A stretch of DNA of 64,000 nucleotides, taken from positions 140,911 through 204,910 of the forward strand of contig JACKDN010000017.1 of NCBI GenBank assembly GCA_020633465.1. Direction: 5' to 3'. Origin of the DNA: Myxococcales bacterium. GTDB lineage: Bacteria; Myxococcota_A; Bradymonadia; UBA7976; UBA1532. Position numbers and translations under genes: made by a program. The first letter of the stretch is position 1. Every line of letters begins with the position of its first letter. The notes under the pieces were generated by a model that ran no database searches, was not told the origin of the DNA, and saw nothing but the letters and a program-made list of their open reading frames with translations. Positions 34,091 to 44,871 of the stretch are shown here, one piece after another.

Positions 34091-34609
34091 TCAGTCGGCC
34101 TCGGCCGGGCGCAGCGTCACCAGCTCGGCGTTGCCCTCGACCCGGTCGTCGGCCTTCACGTGCACCTTGGCCACGACGCCGGCGATCTCGGCGCGCAGCT
34201 CGTTCTCCATCTTCATCGCCTCGACGATGACGACGCCCTGCCCGGGCACCACCGCGTCGCCCTCGGCGACCATCACCTGCACCACGCGCCCGGGCATCGG
34301 CGTGCGCACCACGTCGCTGCCCGCGCCCAGCGCGCCGCCGCGCCGCGCCTTCAGCCGCGCCGCCCGCGCGTCCAGCGCCCCGGCCCGCGCCCGCAGCCCG
34401 CTGGCGTGCAGGTCGACGCCCCCGGGCGCCGCGCCGGTGCGCACGCTCAGCGAGCGCTCGCCCAGCAGCAGGTGCACCAGCCCCGGCTCGACCGCCGCCT
34501 CGACGGTGCGCGCGGGCGCGTCGCCCAGCTGCACCCGGAAGCGCCCGGGGCCCAGGGGGTGCACGTCCACGGCGACGCTCTCGTCGCCCAGCTCGATCGT
34601 GTAGCGCAC
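34091..34609 (-). CDS. biotin carboxyl carrier protein of acyl-CoA carboxylase
   Basis: This is a 172-residue carrier whose C-terminal biotinyl domain has the EAMKMEN motif with the biotinylated Lys near residue 137, preceded by TPMPGRVVQVMVAEGD. The N-terminal half is a variable beta domain and linker. It starts one base after the biotin carboxylase stop. In many bacteria these domains are fused in one acyl-CoA carboxylase alpha subunit, so here the alpha subunit is split in two. The likely partner carboxyltransferase is at 55926-57479. Confidence 0.9.
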   Translation of the reverse strand: MRYTIELGDESVAVDVHPLGPGRFRVQLGDAPARTVEAAVEPGLVHLLLGERSLSVRTGAAPGGVDLHASGLRARAGALDARAARLKARRGGALGAGSDVVRTPMPGRVVQVMVAEGDAVVPGQGVVIVEAMKMENELRAEIAGVVAKVHVKADDRVEGNAELVTLRPAEAD

Positions 34610-34610
34610 C

Positions 34611-36110
<1,500 letters not shown>

Positions 36111-36215
36111 GCCCTCTCCCCCGGGGGTCGTGGCGGTCGCGCAGGTGTACCAGATGGTCGGGGCGGTTGGATAGTCGGCGCGGGCGCGGCCGAGGCGCCC
36201 GCGCCGGCGCGCCGA

Positions 36216-38975
36216 TCAGCGCGGGCTGCAGGCGGGCAGGGGATCCATGCACTCGCAGACGACCTCGCCCTCGGGCGTCTCGAAGCAGTCGCAGGCGCCG
36301 CCACCGCCGCCCTCGACGGGCCCGTTCGCCTGGCAGTCGGGGTGCGCGGCGCACCGCTCGGGATCGAGATCCCAGCAGGCGTCGGGTCCGTCGTACCAGC
36401 ACCCCAGGACGACGCCGTCGTCCGAGGCCAGCGCGACGCAGCCCTCGACCTCTGCGCAGCGCTCGGCGTCCAGATCCGGGCACGCCCCGGCGGCGGCCAC
36501 GCAGACGTCGATCACCTCGCACTGGCCGTCGGGGGGCGGCGGCGGCATCTCGCAGTTCCCCTCGGGATCGGGATCCATGCAGCCGCCCCCGCCGCCCTCG
36601 CACACCTGAAGCTGCTGCACGGCGCACCGCGGTTCGTCCGCGCAGGCGTCCGGGTCGAGCGTGCGGCACAGCTGCGCCACCGGACGGCAGCCGAAGATCG
36701 CCTCGCAGCCGCCCATGCAGTCGGGCGCCCCGTCGGGGCACGCCTCGCACATGCCGCCCACCTCGACGAACGCACAGGCGGCGTCGTCGGCGCAGGCCGC
36801 CTCGTCGAGCGCCGCGCAGCCCTCGGGCTCGTCGCGCCGCACGCAGCGGCCCTCGACGGGCTCCATGCAGTCGACGCACACCTCGACGCCCTCCTCGTTC
36901 ACGAAGCAGCCGCACTCACCCGGCGGGGGCTCACCGGCCGCCTCCCACCCGCAGCCCGGCGTGTCGTCGCAGATGCCCTCGGGCAGCCCGGCGCACGGAT
37001 CCATCGGCTCGTCGTCGGGCACGCACTGCGCGATCACCTCGCAGAAGCAGGGCTCGTCGGGGGGCGGGGGCGCGGCGCCGCCGGGCCCGTCGGGATCACC
37101 GCCGCCGCCGGCGCAGCCGCACACCTCGAACTCCTCGACGTGGCAGCCGGGCGCGTCGTTGCAGCGGTCCACCGGGCGGTCGGCGCAGCGATCGCCGCCC
37201 GCCGCCGGCACGCACACCAGGTCGCCCGCGCAGTCGCAGTCCTCGCCCGGCTCGCAGCAGGGGATCTCGATCAGGTCGCAGTCGCGGGACGCGCGGCAGG
37301 CGTCGAGGTCGAGATCCTCGCACCGCCCGGGCGGCGGCAGGATGCGGTCGACGCAGACGGGCTCGCAGCCGCAGGCCGGATCGTTCGGGTCGTCGCACAT
37401 GCAGGGCGGGAAGACCAGGTCGCAGGCCGGGTCGGCGTCGCAGCGCTCGGGGTCGAGGCCCTCGCAGCCGGGGCGCGCGTCGCCCTCGCAGACGAAGCGG
37501 CCGAGGCAGGGCGCGGGCGCCGCGCCGCCGCAGGCGCAGTCCTCGTCGCCGTCGGCGCATTCGCAGGGCACGGGATCGGCCCCGAAGCCGCAGTCGTCCT
37601 CGACCCACACGCCGAAGCAGCCGGGCGTCGCGTCGCACAGATCGGGATCCTCGATCGCTCCGCACTCGCCGCCGGCGTTCGGATCGGGCTCGCACACGGT
37701 CTCGACGCGGCAGGGGGGCGCGATGAAGCCGGGCTCGTCGTCGGGCGGATCGGGCGGCTCGGGCGCGCCGGCGCCCCCGTCGCACACCTCGCGCTCGGTC
37801 AGCCGACAGCGCGGATCGGCGTTGCAGGCCTCGAGCGGCAGATCGGCGCAGGCGTCGGGGCCGTCGGGGGTGCAGACGGGCACCGGCTCGCAGACGGCGT
37901 CGCAGTCCGGCTCGGCCGGATCGCAGAAGCAGGGGGGGTCGACCCACTCGAGGTGGCAGCCCGGCGTCCGATCGCAGGCGTCGGTCGGCACCGTCGCGCA
38001 CTCGACGCGCAGGGGCTCGCAGCCGGTGAAGTTGCCGGCGGGGGGATCCTCGACCGGCGGCGCCTCGCCCTCGTCCGGCGGCGGCGGGGCGCGGCGATCG
38101 CCCTCGGCGCCCTCGTCGTAGGTGGCCCGGCAGTCCGCGCGGCTGAGGCAGGCCGCCTCACCGAGCGTCGCGCAGGCCCCCTCGGGGCGGTCGACGCAGG
38201 CGTCGCCGGTCCACAGGCAGCCGGGCTGCGCGGCGCAGGCGTCGGCGCCCAGCGCGGGGCAGTCCATCGAGCCGCGGGGCGCGCAGCGGTTGCCCATCCA
38301 GTCGCAGTCGGGGCGCGCCTGGCACAGGGGCTGGGCCAGCTCGGCGCAGGCCGCGCGCGCCGGGCCGCAACCGTCGTCGGTCCACGCGCAGCCGGCCGCC
38401 TCACAGCTGGCGGCGTCGGGCTGATCGCAGCGCTGCGCCTGGGGCTCGTCGTGGCACGCGGCGTCGTACCAGTGGCACTCGGCGGCCTCGCAGGCGCCCT
38501 GATCGCCGATGCCCGGGCACGTCTCGTCCGCCGCGTCGCAGCGCTCGCCGTCCCAGGCGCAGTCGTCGCGCGTGTCGCACGCCACGGCGTCCAGCAGGCG
38601 GCAGTCGGCCCCGGCCAGCGCCTCGCAGCGGGCGAAGTCACCGTTGATGTCGTCGCGGGCCAGGCAGTCGTCGCGCTCGAGGCACTGGGCCTCGCCCAGC
38701 GCCAGGCAGGGGGCGGAGGCGGCGTCCTGGCAGGCGCCGTCGCCGTAGGCGCAGTCGTCGCGGCGCGCGCAGGCGGCCTCGCTCAGCGACGCGCAGGCGC
38801 CGCCGGGCGCGCCGCCCATGCCGGGGTCGCCCCCCATGCCGCCGACCCCGCCGTCGTCGGTCTGTCCACCGCCGCCCTGGCCGCCGGCGCCCTCGTCCCC
38901 GTTCGAGTCGTCCGGCTCGCAGCCCCAGGCGCCCAGGGCCAGGCCGAGACAGAGACACAGTCGAATCACGCGCAT
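36216..38975 (-). CDS. giant Cys-rich secreted lipoprotein, paralogue 1
   Basis: This is a 919-residue lipoprotein (LGLALGAWGC) with a Gly/Met linker (GGMGGDPGMGGAPGG), then tandem Cys modules. By hand the first 300 residues hold about 34 Cys. The N-terminal modules follow C-x2-L-x4-C-x4-D/G-C-x-W-x4-C (for example DCRLLDAVACDTRDDC then AW). Later modules carry clusters such as CECADGDEDCAC. These look like small disulphide or metal-binding domains; resemblance to PSI-type repeats is only superficial. GAGGGGAG precedes ATG 38975. It is paralogous to the gene at 39973-42393, on the same strand, with a glutathione S-transferase gene between. The function is unknown. Confidence 0.7.
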   Translation of the reverse strand: MRVIRLCLCLGLALGAWGCEPDDSNGDEGAGGQGGGGQTDDGGVGGMGGDPGMGGAPGGACASLSEAACARRDDCAYGDGACQDAASAPCLALGEAQCLERDDCLARDDINGDFARCEALAGADCRLLDAVACDTRDDCAWDGERCDAADETCPGIGDQGACEAAECHWYDAACHDEPQAQRCDQPDAASCEAAGCAWTDDGCGPARAACAELAQPLCQARPDCDWMGNRCAPRGSMDCPALGADACAAQPGCLWTGDACVDRPEGACATLGEAACLSRADCRATYDEGAEGDRRAPPPPDEGEAPPVEDPPAGNFTGCEPLRVECATVPTDACDRTPGCHLEWVDPPCFCDPAEPDCDAVCEPVPVCTPDGPDACADLPLEACNADPRCRLTEREVCDGGAGAPEPPDPPDDEPGFIAPPCRVETVCEPDPNAGGECGAIEDPDLCDATPGCFGVWVEDDCGFGADPVPCECADGDEDCACGGAAPAPCLGRFVCEGDARPGCEGLDPERCDADPACDLVFPPCMCDDPNDPACGCEPVCVDRILPPPGRCEDLDLDACRASRDCDLIEIPCCEPGEDCDCAGDLVCVPAAGGDRCADRPVDRCNDAPGCHVEEFEVCGCAGGGGDPDGPGGAAPPPPDEPCFCEVIAQCVPDDEPMDPCAGLPEGICDDTPGCGWEAAGEPPPGECGCFVNEEGVEVCVDCMEPVEGRCVRRDEPEGCAALDEAACADDAACAFVEVGGMCEACPDGAPDCMGGCEAIFGCRPVAQLCRTLDPDACADEPRCAVQQLQVCEGGGGGCMDPDPEGNCEMPPPPPDGQCEVIDVCVAAAGACPDLDAERCAEVEGCVALASDDGVVLGCWYDGPDACWDLDPERCAAHPDCQANGPVEGGGGGACDCFETPEGEVVCECMDPLPACSPR

Positions 38976-39186
38976 CGTGGTCACTCCCCTCAGAGGCGTA
39001 TCGAAGCTCCCGTACGGGGCACCCGACGCGTGCAAGATCGGTTCCTTACGCCGCGCCGCGCCGCGGGGTCGCCCGGCGGCCGGGCGACGCGGATTTCCGA
39101 GGGCGCCTCGCCAGAAATCGGAGGCCGCGGTTGACCCCTCCCGGCAGGCGCGCGACACAGGATCGAACCCGCGCGAGGAGGCCCCG

Positions 39187-39924
39187 ATGACCGACGTCCG
39201 CTATGCCCTGTACTACTGGCCCATGCTGCCCGGCCGCGGTGAGTTTCCGCGCCTTGCGCTCGAGGTGGCCGGCGCGCCCTACGACGACGTGGCGCGGCGC
39301 CCCGAGGCCGAGGGCGGGGGCGTCGCCGCGGTGCAGCGCGCCCTGTCCGGCGCGCTCGGCTTCCCGCCGCCCTACGCGCCGCCGGTGTTGGTGGCGGGCG
39401 AGCTGGTCGTCGCGCAGAGCGCCCTCATCTGCCGCTTCGTCGGCGAGCGCCACGGCCTCGCGCCCGCCGACGAGGCCGGGCGGCTCGCGGCCTTCCAAGT
39501 GCAGCTGACGTTGGCCGATCTGGTCGACGAGGTGCACGACACCCACCACCCGGTGTCGTCGGCGCTGTACTACGAGGATCAGCGCGAGGCCGCCCGCGAG
39601 GCGTCGGCCCGCTTCCTGGCCGACCGCCTGCCCAAGTACCTGGCGTGGCTCGAGCGCGTCGTGCAGGCGAACGGCGGGGGCGACCACCTGATCGGCGGGG
39701 CGCTCGGGTACGCCGATCTGTCCCTGTTTCAGGTGGTCGAGGGCCTGCGCTTCGCCTTCCCGCGGGGCGCGGCGCGCGCGCTCGAGGCCGCGCCGGGGGT
39801 GCGCCGGGTGGTCGCCGCGGCGGCCGCGGACGAGCGCCTGCAGCGTTACCTGGCCTCACCACGGCGGATGGACTTCAACGCCCACGGCATCTTCCGGCGG
39901 TATCCGGAGCTGGACGCGGCGTGA
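39187..39924 (+). CDS. glutathione S-transferase
   Basis: This is a 245-residue GST. The N-terminal thioredoxin-like domain starts VRYALYYWPMLPGRGEFPRL, where Tyr-Trp-Pro and the Arg-Gly-Glu are typical of sigma/alpha-like GSTs with a catalytic Tyr. The GSH-binding VAQSALICRFVGERHGL (QS motif) follows. The C-terminal helical domain contains LIGGALGYADLSLFQVVEGL, the usual folding motif. GCGAGGAGG precedes ATG 39187. It diverges from one Cys-rich lipoprotein gene and is convergent with the other, which invites a thiol-related link, but that is inference. Confidence 0.88.
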   Translation: MTDVRYALYYWPMLPGRGEFPRLALEVAGAPYDDVARRPEAEGGGVAAVQRALSGALGFPPPYAPPVLVAGELVVAQSALICRFVGERHGLAPADEAGRLAAFQVQLTLADLVDEVHDTHHPVSSALYYEDQREAAREASARFLADRLPKYLAWLERVVQANGGGDHLIGGALGYADLSLFQVVEGLRFAFPRGAARALEAAPGVRRVVAAAAADERLQRYLASPRRMDFNAHGIFRRYPELDAA

Positions 39925-39972
39925 TCGGGGGCCGGCGCCGAGCGTCGGCTCGGCGCCGACCGGACGCCACCC

Positions 39973-42393
39973 TCAGAGGGGCTGGCAGCTCACGTCGCAG
40001 GGGGGCGGGATCGGCTCGGGGCACAGCTCGCCCGGCGGGCACATCTCGACGCCGCCGCCGCCATCGCAAGCCTCGACGAGGCCGCAGCCGCGCACCTGGT
40101 CGCAGCTGTCGATGGGCTGGCTGCCGCAGACGTTCCAGGCGTCCTGGCAGAGGTTGGCGCAGGCGCACGCGGGATCGTCCGGCGCGCAGGGCGGGCAGCC
40201 GTCCACCGGCGCGGCCATCAGGCAGTCGGCCCGGTTGCGGCACCCCACCTCGTCGAGCGTCTCGCACGCCGGCGGGCCCGCCGGCACGCACTGCTGGCCG
40301 ATCGGGCAGGCGCAGGGCTCGCCGTCGCGGCAGGGCGGGCACTCGATGTTCTCGAGCGCGCAGTCGGCGCGCGCGTCGCAGCTGCGCGGGTCGAGCTCGA
40401 AGCACGGCGCCTCGCCGCCGCCGGCCGGCTGGCAGATCGCCGGCGGCAGCTCGCAGACGCACGCGGGATCGTCCGCCGGGCAGGCGCAGGGCTGGGGCTC
40501 GACCAGCTCGCAGGCGCCGTCCGCCTCGCACGCGTCGGGCGCGCGATCTTCGCAGCGCCCCTGATCGGGCGCCTCGACGCACTGGCCGACGGGCACCGCG
40601 ATCAGCGGCTGCGCGCACATGCAGATCTCGTTGCCCTCCGCATCGATCTCGCACACGCAGGGATCGGGCGGGGGCGGCAGCGCCTCGTCCTGCCAGGCGC
40701 AGCCGCGGGCCTGCTCGCACGCGAAGAAGTCGAGGCCGGCGCAGCCCTGCGGCTGCGGCGCCGGCACGCACTGGCCGACGCCCGGCACGGGGCCGCCGCA
40801 CTCGCACACCTCGCGGCCGTTCTCGTCGACGAAGCAGCGGCAGGGCACGTCGCCCTCGCCGCCGCCGAGCTCCCACTGGCAGTCGGCGGCGCGGAGGCAG
40901 GCGGCCTCGTCGAGGCGGCCACACGCGTCGACCGGGTTGGCGGGCTGGCACGCGAAGCAGTCGTCGCAGGGCACGGGATCGCAGGGGCCGTCGGGATCGC
41001 ACGGCGCCGGCCGGCAGGCGCAGTCGGCCTGCTCGGCCCACGCGCAGTCCGGCCGCGCGGCGCAGGCGTCGGCGTCGCCCAGATCGTCGCAGGCGGGGGC
41101 CGCGTTGCAGACGGCCACGATCTCGCAGACGCAGTCGTCGGGCGGCGGCGGGGCCGGGCGCGCGCCGTCGTCCGGCGGCACGGGATCCGCGCCGCCGCCC
41201 GCGCAGTCGCAGCGCTCGACCTGATCGACGACGCAGCCCGGCGTCGCGCCGCACACCTCGGGCGGCAGCCCCACGCACGCCGGCGCCGCGGCCACGCACC
41301 GGGTGACCTCCTGGCAGGGCTCGGGCGCGATGATGATGCGGTCGGCCCCGTCGGGCGGCGGGGCGGCGCCGGCGCCGCCGTCCTGGCAGACGATCTCGAC
41401 CTCGAGGGCGCACTGGCCGTCCGCCTCGCAGGCGTCGGGGGCGCGGTCGGCGCAGCCGTCGGGATCGTCGGGCACGCACACCGGCTGAGGCTCGCAGCCG
41501 GGCTCGGCGCAGACGCAGTCCTCGCCCGGCGCGCATTCGCAGGGCGGCGGCATCGGGCAGGGGACCGGCAGCTCCTCGACGTGGCAGCCGGGGGTGCGGC
41601 CGCAGGCCTCGATGGGTACGTCGTTGCAGGTCACCGCGCTCGGCGCGCAGCCCGCGAACTGGGGCTCGCAGTCGCAGGGGGGCTCGGGCGCGCCCGGCTC
41701 CGGCGCCTCGCAGGCGCAGTCGACCTCGTCGAACAGCGCAGCGCAGTCGGCGCGCAGGGCGCAGCCGGCGGCGTCGAGCTCGGCGCAGGCGCCGCCGGGC
41801 AGCGGGTGGCAGGCGCCCTCGTGCCAGCCGCAGGCGCCGCCGCGCAGGGCGCAGTCGTCCTCGGCGAGCGACTCGCAGGGGGCCTGCAGGGGATCGGGCA
41901 CGCAGCGATCGCCGCGGGTCAGGCACTCGGGGTGGGTGCGGCAGACGGCGGCGTTGTAGCGGTAGCAGGGATCGGCCTCGGCGGGCGCGAGGCAGCCGGT
42001 GTCGGTCCAGATGCAGCTGGCCGCCTCGCAGGCGGCCGCGTCGGGCTGGTCGCAGCTGGGGGCGGGGGCGCCGCCCATGCCGGGCGCGCCGCCCATGCCG
42101 GGCTGTCCGCCGGCCCCGGGCTCGCCGCCCATGCCGGGCGCGCCGCCCATGCCCGGGGCGCCGCCCGCGCCAGGCTCGCCGCCCACGCCGGGTTGGCCGC
42201 CCGCGCCGGGCTCGCCACCCGCGCCAGGCTCGCCACCCGCGCCGGGCGCGCCGCCCATGCCGCCGGCGCCCGGCAGGCTGGCGTCGGCCTGCCCGCCGCC
42301 CGCCCCGCCGGCGCCGTCGTCTTCACCGTCGTCGGTCTCGCATCCCCAGGACAGGACGGCCAGGACGGCCAACCCCCACGCTACGCGTCGCAT
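39973..42393 (-). CDS. giant Cys-rich secreted lipoprotein, paralogue 2
   Basis: This 806-residue lipoprotein (LAVLAVLSWGC) has a long collagen-like stretch of GAGGEPGAGG/GMGGAPGMGG hexapeptides (about residues 40-110). Cys modules follow of the same plan as paralogue 1, including CDQPDAAACEAASCIWTDTGC, which closely matches CDQPDAASCEAAGCAWTDDGC of paralogue 1. Further domains carry CPMPPPCECAPGEDCVC-type clusters. It probably sits on the cell surface. Duplication from a common ancestor is clear from shared module order near the N-terminus. The function is unknown; disulphide scaffold, adhesion or metal binding are options. Confidence 0.7.
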   Translation of the reverse strand: MRRVAWGLAVLAVLSWGCETDDGEDDGAGGAGGGQADASLPGAGGMGGAPGAGGEPGAGGEPGAGGQPGVGGEPGAGGAPGMGGAPGMGGEPGAGGQPGMGGAPGMGGAPAPSCDQPDAAACEAASCIWTDTGCLAPAEADPCYRYNAAVCRTHPECLTRGDRCVPDPLQAPCESLAEDDCALRGGACGWHEGACHPLPGGACAELDAAGCALRADCAALFDEVDCACEAPEPGAPEPPCDCEPQFAGCAPSAVTCNDVPIEACGRTPGCHVEELPVPCPMPPPCECAPGEDCVCAEPGCEPQPVCVPDDPDGCADRAPDACEADGQCALEVEIVCQDGGAGAAPPPDGADRIIIAPEPCQEVTRCVAAAPACVGLPPEVCGATPGCVVDQVERCDCAGGGADPVPPDDGARPAPPPPDDCVCEIVAVCNAAPACDDLGDADACAARPDCAWAEQADCACRPAPCDPDGPCDPVPCDDCFACQPANPVDACGRLDEAACLRAADCQWELGGGEGDVPCRCFVDENGREVCECGGPVPGVGQCVPAPQPQGCAGLDFFACEQARGCAWQDEALPPPPDPCVCEIDAEGNEICMCAQPLIAVPVGQCVEAPDQGRCEDRAPDACEADGACELVEPQPCACPADDPACVCELPPAICQPAGGGEAPCFELDPRSCDARADCALENIECPPCRDGEPCACPIGQQCVPAGPPACETLDEVGCRNRADCLMAAPVDGCPPCAPDDPACACANLCQDAWNVCGSQPIDSCDQVRGCGLVEACDGGGGVEMCPPGELCPEPIPPPCDVSCQPL
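42062..42265 (-). repeat. 18-bp hexapeptide-coding tandem repeat
   Basis: The DNA is a run of 18-base units, variants of GCGCCGCCCATGCCGGGC, coding on the minus strand for GGAPGM/GGEPGA/GGQPGM hexapeptides in the linker of Cys-rich paralogue 2. Internal identity is high in places, so unit number may vary between strains by slippage. Confidence 0.8.
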
Positions 42394-42536
42394 GCTCGTC
42401 TCCCCGTTGCCTCCGTGGACGCGCCGACGATAGCAGAGGCGCCCGGGTCTGCCCCAACGCTATTGGTGGCGGTCGCGCATCGAGGGGGCGCGCGCCGCGC
42501 AGCGCCCCGAACCCGCTCGGGGTGCCTCGTGGGCGC

Positions 42537-42860
42537 CTACCGCGGAGGCATCAGCTGCTCGCGCGGCAGCGGCTCGGCCACCGGCGCGGCCACGCCCGGC
42601 GCGTGCCGGAACTGATCGCGGCAGGCCTGCAGGCACTCGCGGAAGCGCGCGTCGAGGCGCGTCAGATCCTGTTCGCCGGCCTTGGCCGCCGCGCGCGCCT
42701 CGGTGGCGCAGTCGACCGCGCACACGCGATCGCGGGCGGCCAGCTCGCCCACGGACGGCGTGCGCTCCTCCGGCGGCACCAGCACCTTGGTGTAGACCAC
42801 CCCGGCGATCATCAGCGTGGTCACCAGGCCCATCAGCAGGAACAGCAGTCGCAGCGACAT
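42537..42860 (-). CDS. small single-pass membrane protein with paired cysteines
   Basis: This 107-residue protein has an N-terminal membrane helix (LRLLFLLMGLVTTLMIAGVVY). The exported helical domain contains CAVDCATEARAAAKAG and FRECLQACRDQFRH, a CxxxC pair in each of two helices, as in CHCH-like helical hairpins stabilised by disulphides. GAGGG precedes ATG 42860. I know no characterised family. It follows paralogue 2 in the opposite reading direction of ketopantoate reductase, with which it diverges. Confidence 0.55.
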   Translation of the reverse strand: MSLRLLFLLMGLVTTLMIAGVVYTKVLVPPEERTPSVGELAARDRVCAVDCATEARAAAKAGEQDLTRLDARFRECLQACRDQFRHAPGVAAPVAEPLPREQLMPPR

Positions 42861-43044
42861 CGCGGCGGCCCTCGGGGGGCGGAGGACAAGGGGCGGATTC
42901 TGGCGTCCGAGGGCCGTGAGTTCAAGCGGGGCGGGCGGCCGGCCGTCGCGCGGCGGCCCCGCGGGCCGGGGCGACGCGGGGGTGGCCTTCCCCCCGGCGG
43001 GGCGGCTGTGGCATGACGCGGCCCGGTCGGACGGGGAGGACGCG

Positions 43045-44097
43045 ATGACGCCGGGGGCGCCGAAGGTGCTGGTGATGGGGTGCGGGGGCATCGGCGGGAC
43101 GGTCGCCGGGCACCTCGCCGAGCTGGGCTGCGACGTGCGCGCGGTGTCGCGCAACCCGGCGGTGGTCGAGGCGGTCGGGGCCCACGGCTTCCGCCTGGTG
43201 GGCGAGGCCGGCGCCCGCACGGTGCCCGGGCGGGCGCTGGCCGGGGTGCCCGCGGACGAGGGGCCCTTCGACTTCGTCCTGTTGGCGACGCAGCCGACCG
43301 ACGTCGAGGCGGCCGCGCGGCAGGCGGCGCCCCACCTGGCCCCCGACGGGCGGATGGTGTGCTTCCAGAACGGGCTGTGCGAAGAGCGCGTGGCGGCGGT
43401 GCTGGGCGATCGGGCGCGCGTCGTGGGCGGCATCGTCGCCTGGGGGGCCACGATGGTCGAGCCGGGGGTCTTCGACAAGACCAGCGCGGGCGGCTTCGTG
43501 GTCGGCCGCTACGACGGGGCCGAGGACGCCGCCCTGGATCCCCTGTGCACGCTGCTCGAGAGCATCGGGCCGGTGCAGCGCACCGCGAACCTGGCGGGCG
43601 CGCGGTGGAGCAAGCTGGCGCTGAACTGCGCGGTGTCGACGCTGGGCACGCTGCACGGCACGGCGTTGGGGCCGGTGCTGCGCAGCCGACGCGCCCGCCG
43701 GCTGGCGCTCGAGATCATGAGCGAGGTGGTCGAGGTGGCGCGGCGCGCCGAGGTGAAGCTCGAGAAGGTGGCCGGCACGCTCGACCTCGACTGGATGGCG
43801 CTGACGCCCGCCGAGCGCGCGACGCCCGGGTCGGTCGGCCTGGCGTCGAAGCACGCGATGGTGCTGGCGGTGGGCACGCGCTACCGCCGCCTCTACAGCT
43901 CGATGCTGCGGGCCATCGAGGCGGGCAAGCCGCCGGCCATCGACTTCCTGAACGGTGAGATCGCCGCCCGGGGGCGGCAGTACGAGGTGCCCACGCCGGT
44001 CAACGCGGCGGTGACCGACGCGGTGAAGGCCATCGCCGCCGGCCGCGCGCAGCCGGGGCGGCCGCTGGTGTTGTCGGTGTACGAGGAGACGCGATGA
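43045..44097 (+). CDS. panE: 2-dehydropantoate 2-reductase
   Basis: This is a 350-residue NADPH-dependent reductase of the ApbA/PanE family, which reduces ketopantoate to pantoate for coenzyme A. The N-terminal VLVMGCGGIGGTVAGHLAE binds NADPH, QNGLCEERVAAVLG contains the conserved Asn, and the C-terminal domain has the catalytic Lys in WSKLALNCAVSTLG. GGGAGGA precedes ATG 43045. Its stop overlaps the exonuclease III start (ATGA). The family also contains other 2-keto reductases, so substrate is likely but not certain. Confidence 0.85.
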   Translation: MTPGAPKVLVMGCGGIGGTVAGHLAELGCDVRAVSRNPAVVEAVGAHGFRLVGEAGARTVPGRALAGVPADEGPFDFVLLATQPTDVEAAARQAAPHLAPDGRMVCFQNGLCEERVAAVLGDRARVVGGIVAWGATMVEPGVFDKTSAGGFVVGRYDGAEDAALDPLCTLLESIGPVQRTANLAGARWSKLALNCAVSTLGTLHGTALGPVLRSRRARRLALEIMSEVVEVARRAEVKLEKVAGTLDLDWMALTPAERATPGSVGLASKHAMVLAVGTRYRRLYSSMLRAIEAGKPPAIDFLNGEIAARGRQYEVPTPVNAAVTDAVKAIAAGRAQPGRPLVLSVYEETR

Positions 44098-44861
44098 GGT
44101 TGGTCAGCTGGAACGTCAACGGCATCCGGGCGTGCCTGAACAAGGGCTTCCTGGAGTGGCTCGCGGTCGAGCAGCCCGACGTGGTGTGCCTGCAGGAGAC
44201 GCGGGTGCACCCGAAGCAGCTGCCGCCCGAGCTGGCCGACATCGTCGACTACCACGCCACGTGGGTGCCGGCCGAGAAGCTGGGCTACAGCGGGGTGGCG
44301 ACGCTGTCGCGGGTGCCGCCGGACGCGATCACCGCCGGCCTCGACGATCCGCACTTCGACGCCGAGGGGCGCACGCTGATCACGCGCCACGGGGACGTCA
44401 CGATCGTCAACGGCTACTTCCCCAACGGGCAGCGCGACCACGCGCGGGTGCCCTACAAGCACGCCTACTACAAGCGGCTGCTGCAGGTGGTGCAGGCGCG
44501 GCGCGCCGCCGGCGAGAAGGTGGTCGTGTGCGGCGATCTGAACACCGCGCATCACGAGATCGACCTGAAGAACTGGAAGGCCAACCGCAAGACCACCGGC
44601 TTCCTCAACGAGGAGCGCGTGTGGCTCGACGCCTTCGAGGCGGTGGGCCTGAGCGACGCCTTCCGCCGCCTGTACCCCGACGCCGAGGATCGCTACACGT
44701 GGTGGTCGCAGCGCGGCGACGTGCGCGCGCGCAACGTCGGGTGGCGCATCGACTATCACTTCGTCTGCGACGCGCTGTGGCCGCGGGTGAAGGACGCGAA
44801 GATCCACGATCAGGTGATGGGCAGCGATCACTGCCCGATCGAGCTGGTGCTGGCCGACTGA
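44094..44861 (+). CDS. xthA: exodeoxyribonuclease III
   Basis: This 255-residue AP endonuclease/exonuclease acts in base-excision repair. The N-terminus MRLVSWNVNGIRACL and VVCLQETRV give the metal-binding Asn and Glu. HARVPYKHAYYKRLL, VVCGDLNTAHHEIDL (catalytic Asp and Asn) and the C-terminal VMGSDHCPIELVL (Asp-His) complete the active site. The start lies within the panE stop codon, so the two genes are coupled. It is convergent with the next gene. Confidence 0.95.
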   Translation: MRLVSWNVNGIRACLNKGFLEWLAVEQPDVVCLQETRVHPKQLPPELADIVDYHATWVPAEKLGYSGVATLSRVPPDAITAGLDDPHFDAEGRTLITRHGDVTIVNGYFPNGQRDHARVPYKHAYYKRLLQVVQARRAAGEKVVVCGDLNTAHHEIDLKNWKANRKTTGFLNEERVWLDAFEAVGLSDAFRRLYPDAEDRYTWWSQRGDVRARNVGWRIDYHFVCDALWPRVKDAKIHDQVMGSDHCPIELVLAD

Positions 44862-44871
44862 GCCTGCTCGC

